Shown here: piece by piece, positions 27,001-34,376 of the stretch | How positions within the stretch are numbered: the first letter of the stretch is position 1 | How the letters are laid out: each line of letters begins with the position of its first letter | DNA from: Xiashengella succiniciproducens | GTDB taxonomy: Bacteria > Bacteroidota > Bacteroidia > Bacteroidales > Marinilabiliaceae | Assembly (NCBI RefSeq): GCF_023674465.1 | Contig: NZ_CP098400.1 | Span: 310,001 to 374,000 of the forward strand | Direction: 5' to 3' | DNA: 64,000 bases | The notes under the pieces: generated by a model | Databases searched by the model: none | The model's input: the letters and a program-made list of their open reading frames with translations, nothing else | Told to the model about the DNA's origin: nothing | Translations under genes and position numbers: made by a program

Positions 27001-28200
27001 ATGAAAATAGTTAAGGTAAGTGACAAACGGACCGTCAGGGAATTCCTTGATGTTGTTGACCTTGTTTACAAGAATGATAAGGTATATGTTCGTCCTCTGG
27101 ACGCACAAATCGAAGCAATCTTTGATCCTGCCGTCAATAAGTTCTTCCAGCATGGAAGTGCAGAACGCTTCATTCTGGTTGACGACAATGGCAAGACCAT
27201 TGGTCGTGTGGCTGCTTTCATCAACGAAAGAAAAGCTTACGGCTTTGATCAGCCTACGGGAGGCATGGGTTTCTTTGAATGTATAAATAATAAAGATGCT
27301 GCTTATTTGCTCTTTGAGACAGCAAAGACCTGGCTTGCGGAAAAAGGAATGCAGGCCATGGATGGGCCGATTAATTTTGGTGAGAATGATAGCTTCTGGG
27401 GTCTCCTTACAGAGGGATATACCCACCCGGCCTTTGGAATGCCATACAATCCGCCGTATTATAAAGAGTTTTTCGAATCCTATGGTTTTACTGTTTACTT
27501 TGAACAGGTTACCAAGCACCTTGATGTAGTTAAGCCCTTCCCTGAAAGGTTCTGGTCTATTGCCAAGCGCGTGGTCAGTAAGCCTGAGTACAGGTTCAGG
27601 CACTTTGACTGGAAGGAGGCCGATAAGTTCATCGCCGACTTTGTCAATGTATATAATAATGCATGGCAGTTTCATGAGAATTTTTCTCCAATGCAGCCCG
27701 AAGACCTGCTTAAGACACTGCAGGAAGCCAAGGCTTTCATGGATGAGGAGTTGATCTGGTTTGCATACGACAATGAAGATCCTATCGGCTTTATAATAAT
27801 CTTCCCTGATGTAAACCAGATTATCAAGCATTTCAAGGGTAAGATGAATTTCATTAATAAGTTGAAATTCGTTTACTACAAGTGGAAACATGAGATGACC
27901 CGCGCAAGGGTTGTAATAATGGGTATCAAGCCTCGCTACCAACGTCTGGGTATTGAGTCCGGTCTCTTCTATAATCTGAAGGGTGTTGTGGCCAGGAAGA
28001 CATATATGAAGGAGTTAGAATTATCATGGGTAGGCGATTTCAATCCCAAGATGCGCGCTTTGATGGATGCAACAGGAGCTGACGATGGTAAGATACACCT
28101 TACTTATCGTTATCTGTTTGATCCTGAGAAGAGGGCCGAGCAGCAAAGGGCTGGCAGCATTCCGGCCGATACCAAGTACAAACTTGCTGAAAAAGAGTAG
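27001..28200 (+). CDS. GNAT-like protein of unknown substrate
   Basis: A 399-residue protein of a family widespread in Bacteroidota and some other bacteria. The N-terminal half has a GNAT-type beta pattern (ERFILVDDNGKTIGRVAAFIN), and the central TGGMGFFEC and GPINFGENDSFWGLL are the most conserved parts. A second acyltransferase-like segment (IWFAYDNEDPIGFIIIFPD, then MGIKPRYQRLGIESGLFY) resembles the acetyl-CoA loop. Two tandem GNAT folds are likely. The reaction is unknown. Confidence 0.72.
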   Translation: MKIVKVSDKRTVREFLDVVDLVYKNDKVYVRPLDAQIEAIFDPAVNKFFQHGSAERFILVDDNGKTIGRVAAFINERKAYGFDQPTGGMGFFECINNKDAAYLLFETAKTWLAEKGMQAMDGPINFGENDSFWGLLTEGYTHPAFGMPYNPPYYKEFFESYGFTVYFEQVTKHLDVVKPFPERFWSIAKRVVSKPEYRFRHFDWKEADKFIADFVNVYNNAWQFHENFSPMQPEDLLKTLQEAKAFMDEELIWFAYDNEDPIGFIIIFPDVNQIIKHFKGKMNFINKLKFVYYKWKHEMTRARVVIMGIKPRYQRLGIESGLFYNLKGVVARKTYMKELELSWVGDFNPKMRALMDATGADDGKIHLTYRYLFDPEKRAEQQRAGSIPADTKYKLAEKE

Positions 28201-28254
28201 AAGTAAAGGTCTTGTGAGTCTGTGGCATTATCGATATGAAAAAACAGATAATGC

Positions 28255-28285
28255 TTTGTAGATTTGATAATATCATATATCTTTG
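28255..28285 (+). promoter_or_regulatory. Promoter for rpmE (type B L31)
   Basis: TTTG at 28255-28258, a 19-base spacer and TATCTTTG at 28278-28285, a perfect consensus. The transcript would start near 28292 and have a leader of about 86 bases. Confidence 0.75.
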
Positions 28286-28325
28286 CAATCCGTTTTGAGA
28301 GAATAACAGAGTATTAAACAGAAGA

Positions 28326-28360
28326 CTTCCGAAACACCTTAAAATTGTGGTGCCCGGAGG
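28326..28360 (+). promoter_or_regulatory. Leader hairpin before rpmE
   Basis: CTTCC (28326-28330) can pair with GGAGG (28356-28360, one G-T pair) and CACC (28335-28338) with GGTG (28349-28352), around an asymmetric internal loop (GAAA against CCC). It lies in the L31 leader, 17 bases before the ATG. It could be a binding site for autogenous control. Confidence 0.45.
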
Positions 28361-28377
28361 CGTAAAAAAAATGATCC

Positions 28378-28641
28378 ATGAAAACAGGAATTCATCCGGA
28401 GAATTACCGTTTGGTAGCTTTCAGAGACATGTCAAACGGTGATACTTTTATAAACCGTTCCACTGTTCATACTCGTGAGACTGAAGTAATAGATGGAGTT
28501 GAGTACCCCTTAGTAAAGCTTGAAATCACAAGCTCCTCTCACCCCTTCTATACCGGTAAGATGAAACTTGTTGACACTGCCGGTAGGGTTGATAAGTTCA
28601 TGAGCAGATACCAAAAGCATTACGATAACAAGAAGAAGTAA
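28378..28641 (+). CDS. rpmE2: Ribosomal protein L31 type B
   Basis: An 87-residue large-subunit protein of the type B branch ([19 protein letters not shown]). It has no cysteine, so it lacks the zinc ribbon of the type A form. In many bacteria the zinc-free form is made under zinc limitation; in Bacteroidota it is generally the main copy. Its promoter shows no copy of the palindrome at zur, so Zur control is not indicated. An out-of-frame ATG lies 7 bases before the start. Confidence 0.95.
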   Translation: MKTGIHPENYRLVAFRDMSNGDTFINRSTVHTRETEVIDGVEYPLVKLEITSSSHPFYTGKMKLVDTAGRVDKFMSRYQKHYDNKKK

Positions 28642-28666
28642 TTCTTTTGTTGTCAAAGAGCTAAAA

Positions 28667-28693
28667 GGCATCCCTGCAGGGATGCCTTTTTTT
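28667..28693 (+). terminator. Terminator after rpmE
   Basis: GGCATCCC/GGGATGCC, an 8-bp stem with loop TGCA, followed by seven T. It lies 26 bases past the stop. Confidence 0.9.
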
Positions 28694-28825
28694 ATGCCCA
28701 TTTCCGATTTCCCTTATAGCTGGCACGGCTATTGTCTTTATTGTCTGGACGTATAATTTTAGCAAAAAGCTGTCGAAATGGGATAAAAATCGCATTATGC
28801 GTGCCATTTTGACAGGAGGAGTAAA

Positions 28826-31249
28826 TTGAATATGGAGAAATACAAAATTGCTATAGGGATGAGTGAGCTATTGGGTTCGGACTCGGAGTTTATCCCAATT
28901 ATGGAAGATGATGACTTCAACCTCAAGCAGAATGAGGACAGTCTTCCTGAGCATCTGCCTTTGATGCCGCTGCGCAACACAGTGCTGTTTCCGGGTGTGA
29001 TTCTTCCGATAATGGTGGGGAGGGACAAGTCTCTGAAACTGATAAGGGATGTGCACAGAACCAAGGGTTTTCTGGGAGCTGTTGCTCAGATTGAACAGGA
29101 ACTTGATGATCCTGAACTGAAGGATCTTTATACTATAGGAACAATTGCCCGTGTACTGAAGATACTTGAAATGCCTGACGGTTCTACTACCGTGATAGTG
29201 CAGGGAAGGATGAAGTTCAGGTGTAAGGAGCTTGTCAGCGACGAACCATATCTGAAGGTTACCTACGAGGTAGTAGAGGATATAGTACCGGCAGATGACT
29301 CCAAGCGTGAGTTTGAGGCAATTGTCAGTTCGATAAAAGATCTTGCCCTCAGAATTCTCAAGAGCAATCCCGGTGTTCCTGCTGAGGCGTCCTTTGCCCT
29401 TAAGAACACCAGAAATCCCGTGTTTCTGATCAACTATATAGCCTCCAATGCTGAGATGGATGTAGCACAGAAGCAGAAGATCCTCGAGATAGAAGATCTG
29501 AAGGGCAGGGGACTTGCACTTACCGAGCATCTTGTGCAACAGCTTCAGCTGATTGAGCTAAAAAATGACATTCAGATGAAGGTCAAGATGGACATTGATC
29601 AGCAGCAGAGGGAGTACTTCCTCAACCAGCAGATTAAGACCATTCAGGATGAGCTGGGAGGCAATCCAATCGAGCAGGAAATCAGAGCCATGCAGGAAGC
29701 TGCAAAGAAGAAGCTGTGGAGCGAGGAGGTCAGCAATGTATTTAACAGGGAACTTGACAAACTAAGGAAGCTCAACATGGCTTCGGGCGAGTACTCTGTG
29801 CAGTACAACTACCTGCAGACTATGCTAGATCTGCCATGGAATGAGTATACTGATGACAACTTCGACCTGAGCAGGGCCAGAAAGATTCTGGACAGGGATC
29901 ACTATGGGCTGGACAACGTCAAGGAGCGTATCCTTGAGCACCTCGCGGTGCTCAAGCTCAAGGGAGACCTTAAGTCTCCGATACTTTGCCTCTATGGTCC
30001 TCCCGGGGTTGGTAAGACTTCTCTTGGAAAATCAGTAGCCGAGGCCCTTGGTCGTAAATATGTCAGAATGTCACTTGGTGGTCTTCATGATGAAGCTGAG
30101 ATAAGGGGACACAGAAAGACTTATATAGGTGCAATGCCCGGTCGTATCGTTCAGAGCCTTAAGAAGACCGGTTCTGCCAACCCGGTATTTATCCTAGATG
30201 AGATTGACAAACTGGGCAAGAGTTTCCATGGTGATCCGGCTTCAGCATTGCTGGAAGTGCTGGATCCAGAGCAGAATAATACCTTCCACGACAACTATCT
30301 GGATGTAGATTTTGATCTATCCAAGGTCTTGTTTGTAGCAACAGCCAACTCGCTCAGCTCTGTTTCAGATCCTTTGCTTGACCGTATGGAACTGATAGAG
30401 GTCAACGGTTACTCGGTGGATGAAAAGGTAGAGATTGCCCGTATGCACCTGGTGCCAAAACAGATGGAGGCTCATGGCATTCCTAAAGGTAGCGTTACTC
30501 TGTCAAAGGCCGTTCTGACCTACATTATCGAGAGCTATACCCGTGAGTCGGGCGTCCGAAAGCTTGACAAAACATTGGCAAAACTGTTCAGGAAGATGGC
30601 CCTGAAGATTGCTTCAGGTGAAACCTTCCACAAGAATATGAAGATTGCGGATGTAAGGCAATTGCTTGGTGTAGAGCGCTACACCAAGGAGAAATGGGAA
30701 AAGGATGCAACAACTGGAGTTGTTACCGGTCTGGCCTGGACAGCAGTTGGAGGAGAGATCCTTTTTGTTGAAAGCAGTCTGAGCAAGGGTAAGGGCAACC
30801 TCACCCTAACGGGTAATCTTGGAGACGTGATGAAGGAATCGGCTATCCTGGCTCTCGAGTACCTCAAGTCACAGGCCGGAGAACTGAACATTGATGCTTC
30901 TGTTTTTGAGAATAACAATGTGCACGTTCACGTTCCTGAAGGTGCTATTCCCAAGGATGGCCCATCAGCAGGTATCACAATGGTTACCTCCATTGCGTCG
31001 GTGTTGCTGGGTCGCAAGGTGAAGCCACGTCTGGCAATGACCGGAGAGATCACTTTGAGAGGTAAGGTGCTGCCGGTTGGAGGCATCAAGGAAAAGATAC
31101 TTGCTGCAAAGCGTGCAGGTATTCAGGATATAATTCTGCCCAGAGACAACCGCAAGGATATAGAAGAGATCAAGGAGGTTTATCTCGAAGGGCTTACCTT
31201 CCACTATGTAACCAATATAATGGAGGTGCTGAAACTGGCACTGGAGTAA
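28826..31249 (+). CDS. lon: ATP-dependent protease Lon
   Basis: 807 residues: an N-terminal substrate domain (about 45-240), AAA+ with Walker A GPPGVGKT and Walker B FILDEIDK, and a C-terminal protease with the catalytic Ser in KDGPSAGIT and the Lys about 43 residues later. It degrades misfolded and regulatory proteins as a hexamer in the cytoplasm. The start is TTG at 28826 or ATG at 28832. AGGAGG at 28814-28819 is six bases from TTG and 12 from ATG, which favours TTG. No clear -7 box was found. Confidence 0.95.
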   Translation: MNMEKYKIAIGMSELLGSDSEFIPIMEDDDFNLKQNEDSLPEHLPLMPLRNTVLFPGVILPIMVGRDKSLKLIRDVHRTKGFLGAVAQIEQELDDPELKDLYTIGTIARVLKILEMPDGSTTVIVQGRMKFRCKELVSDEPYLKVTYEVVEDIVPADDSKREFEAIVSSIKDLALRILKSNPGVPAEASFALKNTRNPVFLINYIASNAEMDVAQKQKILEIEDLKGRGLALTEHLVQQLQLIELKNDIQMKVKMDIDQQQREYFLNQQIKTIQDELGGNPIEQEIRAMQEAAKKKLWSEEVSNVFNRELDKLRKLNMASGEYSVQYNYLQTMLDLPWNEYTDDNFDLSRARKILDRDHYGLDNVKERILEHLAVLKLKGDLKSPILCLYGPPGVGKTSLGKSVAEALGRKYVRMSLGGLHDEAEIRGHRKTYIGAMPGRIVQSLKKTGSANPVFILDEIDKLGKSFHGDPASALLEVLDPEQNNTFHDNYLDVDFDLSKVLFVATANSLSSVSDPLLDRMELIEVNGYSVDEKVEIARMHLVPKQMEAHGIPKGSVTLSKAVLTYIIESYTRESGVRKLDKTLAKLFRKMALKIASGETFHKNMKIADVRQLLGVERYTKEKWEKDATTGVVTGLAWTAVGGEILFVESSLSKGKGNLTLTGNLGDVMKESAILALEYLKSQAGELNIDASVFENNNVHVHVPEGAIPKDGPSAGITMVTSIASVLLGRKVKPRLAMTGEITLRGKVLPVGGIKEKILAAKRAGIQDIILPRDNRKDIEEIKEVYLEGLTFHYVTNIMEVLKLALE

Positions 31250-31306
31250 GTAATGTGTTTCCTGTATATCAGGCGTCTTGCTTATGAATTTGGAAGACTC
31301 AATAGG

Positions 31307-31336
31307 CAGCGTAGTCCCGAGGCTACGCTGTTTTTT
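31307..31336 (+). terminator. Terminator after lon
   Basis: CAGCGTAG/CTACGCTG, an 8-bp stem with an 8-base loop, then six T. The last T overlap the end of the convergent 31335-32123 gene. Confidence 0.85.
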
Positions 31337-32123
31337 ATGCGTTGGCTTCTACTGGAATGTCGTATTTTGTTTCAAACTCATTCATCAGAGCCTCCATGTC
31401 GGGAGTAAGTCTGCCAAGAGCCCTTTTAATAAAGGCCTTTGGAATGTGTTTGAAATAAGCCTGTGCAAGAGCGCCGGCTATAGATGCGATAGTGTTTGAC
31501 GGGCCACCGATAAAGATTGCAAGGCGTATAGCTTCTTCGAAGTCGGATGCTTCAAGGAAAGCAGCAATAGCAGGTGGAACAGGTGTCATCAGAGCCTTGC
31601 CCAATGCGATCTTGTTTTTCCAGTCAGCAACCTTGATGTCAAGGTCATATCCAAAATGGACAGATACAAAAGCTTTGATTTCTTTGCGGGTTGCGCCGTT
31701 CCTGGCCATGTGGATGGCTACAGCTGAGGCCTGGGCTGCTTCTATTCTGTGGGGAACATTGTGGGTAATAATAGTGGATGCTTTAGCTTCCCTCATGGCT
31801 TCCTCTATAGAGGTGGCAGCAAAACCGATGGGAGAGATACGCCTGGCAGCTCCGTCTCCTTCGCTCACATAATCGCTTTCTCCTCCCTTTTGAGCCCATA
31901 CGAGGAAATGATTCCGGTATCCCTGGTCGGGATATTTGAGGGTCCAATCTATCAGGGTTTGTTTATAAGGCTTACCGGTGAGTACGGATTCTGCGGTAGC
32001 AAGAGTCAAAACTGTATCGTCGGTAAATTCTGATGCAGGTTTGAACAGTTGAAAGTCAACAGACGACAGATCACTGTCGATAAACGCAGAACCAATGATA
32101 TCTCCGATAATAGCTCCCTTCAT
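31335..32123 (-). CDS. ADP-ribosylglycohydrolase family protein with altered metal motif
   Basis: 262 residues with the ADP-ribosylglycohydrolase (DraG/ARH) fold. The N-terminal metal motif is normal (GDIIGSAF, FTDDT at 33-37). The C-terminal motif, GGDxDT in active family members, reads GGPSNT (206-211): both aspartates that bind the second metal are replaced by Pro and Asn. The rest (NTIASIAGALAQA, ALGRL) is conserved. It may be an inactive relative or have another reaction. Last gene before lon, convergent with it. A 14-base palindrome lies just upstream (32134-32147). Confidence 0.82.
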   Translation of the reverse strand: MKGAIIGDIIGSAFIDSDLSSVDFQLFKPASEFTDDTVLTLATAESVLTGKPYKQTLIDWTLKYPDQGYRNHFLVWAQKGGESDYVSEGDGAARRISPIGFAATSIEEAMREAKASTIITHNVPHRIEAAQASAVAIHMARNGATRKEIKAFVSVHFGYDLDIKVADWKNKIALGKALMTPVPPAIAAFLEASDFEEAIRLAIFIGGPSNTIASIAGALAQAYFKHIPKAFIKRALGRLTPDMEALMNEFETKYDIPVEANA

Positions 32124-32133
32124 AGATCAAAAT

Positions 32134-32147
32134 GTCTTAACTAAGAC
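32134..32147. repeat. Palindrome GTCTTA-AC-TAAGAC
   Basis: Two exact 6-base arms with a 2-base spacer, 11 bases before the start of the ADP-ribosylglycohydrolase-like gene. Short enough to occur by chance. Confidence 0.4.
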
Positions 32148-32242
32148 TGATTTGAACAACAACTTGGCGAATATCTAAAGTTTTGCCTTAAAAACAAAGG
32201 TTTTTTATATATTCTTAAACAGTTTTGGATGGTTTGATGTGT

Positions 32243-32917
32243 TCAGAATCCTGAAGCCCCGGGATCGGCATGCCCTGCATCAGAAGTTGGAAATGTTTGT
32301 CCTGTTGATGCAGTGCTCTTAATTGCAAGTGCTTCCTGAACAGGGATTCGTTTACCGTTTAGGGTGGCAATAATAAAAGAATCATTAAAGCCAATCTGTA
32401 GCATAAGGTCCCTAAAGCTGACAGCTTTATTGTAATCCTGGAATATTCCTACGCTTAGCTGGTTAATGTCCTGATATGAATATTGCTTTATTGAGAGCAG
32501 GTTGAGTGAATAGGGACTCATATCCACCCCTGTATAGGCTCCAATCTGTACACTGAATAATATACCGTCGGCCGGAACATAAAAGCTAATCATATCTTCA
32601 GTTGCAACCTCCGGCTGTAGGGATGTAACTACAATGCTATCCGTGTCATTCTGTGTGTTTTCAATCTGTTCAGGTAACTGCACAGCACTTACCATAGCTT
32701 TACTTTCAGTATTGCTTTCCGGCCAGTGTATCATCCTGTACGAGAACATCATTACAAACAGGATTATGATGAATATATTGGTAAAAAAGAAGATCTTCTT
32801 CAGGCGGTTGTATTTAACGGACTGCTTACGGTTAATACTTTTGAGGCGCATCAACTCCTTTTCAAGGGCAGCGGCTCTTGCGGCATCACCTAAGTTGCTT
32901 TGTTCTTCTCCCTTCAT
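32243..32917 (-). CDS. Membrane protein with SPOR-like C-terminal domain
   Basis: 224 residues: a charged, probably coiled-coil N-terminus (about 8-40), one transmembrane helix (about 44-62), a linker of about 45 residues and a SPOR-like domain (FSVQIGAYTGVDMSPY, then QLSVGIFQDYNKAVSFRDLMLQIGFND), which in other proteins binds peptidoglycan lacking stem peptides at the division site. The frame extends to 32980, but the extension reads like AT-rich noncoding sequence, so MKGEEQ at 32917 was chosen. A role in cell envelope or division is likely but not shown. Confidence 0.7.
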   Translation of the reverse strand: MKGEEQSNLGDAARAAALEKELMRLKSINRKQSVKYNRLKKIFFFTNIFIIILFVMMFSYRMIHWPESNTESKAMVSAVQLPEQIENTQNDTDSIVVTSLQPEVATEDMISFYVPADGILFSVQIGAYTGVDMSPYSLNLLSIKQYSYQDINQLSVGIFQDYNKAVSFRDLMLQIGFNDSFIIATLNGKRIPVQEALAIKSTASTGQTFPTSDAGHADPGASGF

Positions 32918-33122
32918 CTTGGTTTCTGAGTTTATCTGGTTAAAAATAATGAATCTTTTACTTAAAAAGTATCTATTCATGATTTTATATTACTCATTCA
33001 CTAATAATGATTTAAGTCTGTTAGGTTCAGCTTGTCATGTGCAATTATGAATATTGGCATAGCATTTGCTTTTATACCAATAAAGGAACCCAAACAGATG
33101 TTTAACTTAAAAACCGGGAACC

Positions 33123-33776
33123 ATGAAAGCAATTATAAACCTCAGAAAGACTACAGCTGTAGCAGCTATAGCTATGATAGCATTAACAGCATCAGCACAG
33201 ACAGGTCCCCGCAGCAGTGCCCGTAACAACGGTTCTGAAGCCAACAAAGCAAGGAGTGAGCAAAAGAGAAGCACTCAAAATAGAGTTGAAAGATCAGGCA
33301 GGGAACAGGAGAAAAAGAATACATATCAGTATAGGGAAGAGCGTCGTCAGCCTCAAAATACTGCAAAGCCCAGGGCTCAGGCAACTCCTGAACGCTATAA
33401 GGCACCGCAGCATGCACCGGCTCACAAGCATGCTTATCACAAGCCAGCCCCAAAACCAGCTCCTGCTCATCACAAACATGTGTATCACAGGCATCTTCCT
33501 GTTAAGCATGTAGACAGGATCTATCACAATGGACACCATTATTTCCATGCTGGCAAGCACTTTTATGCATACCATCCCGGACGCGGATATGTAATATTTG
33601 ATCCTCCCTTCCCAAAAGTAAGGGTCTTACCTCCCAGATGTGAGATCAGGATTATCAATGATATGCCCTATGCCTATTATAATGGATATATTTATCTACC
33701 ATTGGAAGTGGGCTATGTGATGGTGCCGGCACCTCCCAATCCTCACCTCTCATTCAATGTGTCAATAGGGTTTTGA
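33123..33776 (+). CDS. Secreted histidine-rich protein (DUF6515-like)
   Basis: 217 residues. A signal peptide (about 1-25, ending ASA-Q) is followed by a basic, low-complexity region (about 28-95), a His-rich stretch with 16 His in about 55 residues (about 98-152), and a C-terminal domain of short aromatic strands (YVIFDPPFP, AYYNGYIYLP). The C-terminal part resembles DUF6515 proteins of Bacteroidota. The histidines could bind metal, but no function is established. It has its own terminator. Confidence 0.72.
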   Translation: MKAIINLRKTTAVAAIAMIALTASAQTGPRSSARNNGSEANKARSEQKRSTQNRVERSGREQEKKNTYQYREERRQPQNTAKPRAQATPERYKAPQHAPAHKHAYHKPAPKPAPAHHKHVYHRHLPVKHVDRIYHNGHHYFHAGKHFYAYHPGRGYVIFDPPFPKVRVLPPRCEIRIINDMPYAYYNGYIYLPLEVGYVMVPAPPNPHLSFNVSIGF

Positions 33777-33795
33777 TAGGCAGTTTATATAAAAG

Positions 33796-33829
33796 CAACG
33801 GGGTGGTCAGGAAGGACCGCCCCGTTTTG
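33796..33829. terminator. Terminator between the His-rich gene and aroK
   Basis: ACGGGGTGGTC pairs with GACCGCCCCGT (one T-G pair), followed on the plus strand by TTTTGTTATT. It can serve both convergent genes. Confidence 0.75.
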
Positions 33830-33857
33830 TTATTATATGTATTAAAATAATAGAGAA

Positions 33858-34373
33858 CTAGAGATACTTTTCAACTATTCTAAGATAGTGATCCATACCC
33901 CAAAGACCGGCATCTGCTGTTTCCTTTGCCTGTAGGTACCATGGTTCCCTTTCTCCCAGTTTTTCCCTTATAAATGCAAGAAGCTCTTCATCGCTCTTTC
34001 CTGCAAGAAGGGGTCTTTCCGTTTTTCCAGGACCTAGCCTTAGGAATAATTCCTCAGGAGCAACCTTAAGATATACAGTAAGTCCACTTTCATTCATCAA
34101 CTGCATATTGTTAAGGAAACAGGGAGCACCTCCACCGGTTGCAACCACCACATCCTCCATAGAGACGATATCTTGCAGAGCCTCGTTTTCCAGTTGCCTG
34201 AAGAAGGACTCACCTTCAGCGGCAAATATCTCTGGTATGGTACGTCCCTCTTTATCCTCGATATACTTGTCCAGGTCTATAAAGCGCCATTTCAGGGCTG
34301 GTGCCAGCATACGTCCTACTGTACTTTTGCCACAGCCCATAAAGCCAGTCAGATATATCCTCTTTGCTGCCAT
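33858..34373 (-). CDS. aroK: Shikimate kinase
   Basis: 171 residues; phosphorylates shikimate in aromatic amino acid synthesis. Walker A GFMGCGKSTVG is at residues 10-20, the substrate-binding Asp in RFIDLD and GGGAP are present, and the lid Arg is in GKTERPLL. It starts three bases after the stop of the topoisomerase A gene, the last gene of that transcript. Confidence 0.95.
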   Translation of the reverse strand: MAAKRIYLTGFMGCGKSTVGRMLAPALKWRFIDLDKYIEDKEGRTIPEIFAAEGESFFRQLENEALQDIVSMEDVVVATGGGAPCFLNNMQLMNESGLTVYLKVAPEELFLRLGPGKTERPLLAGKSDEELLAFIREKLGEREPWYLQAKETADAGLWGMDHYLRIVEKYL

Positions 34374-34376
34374 GAC

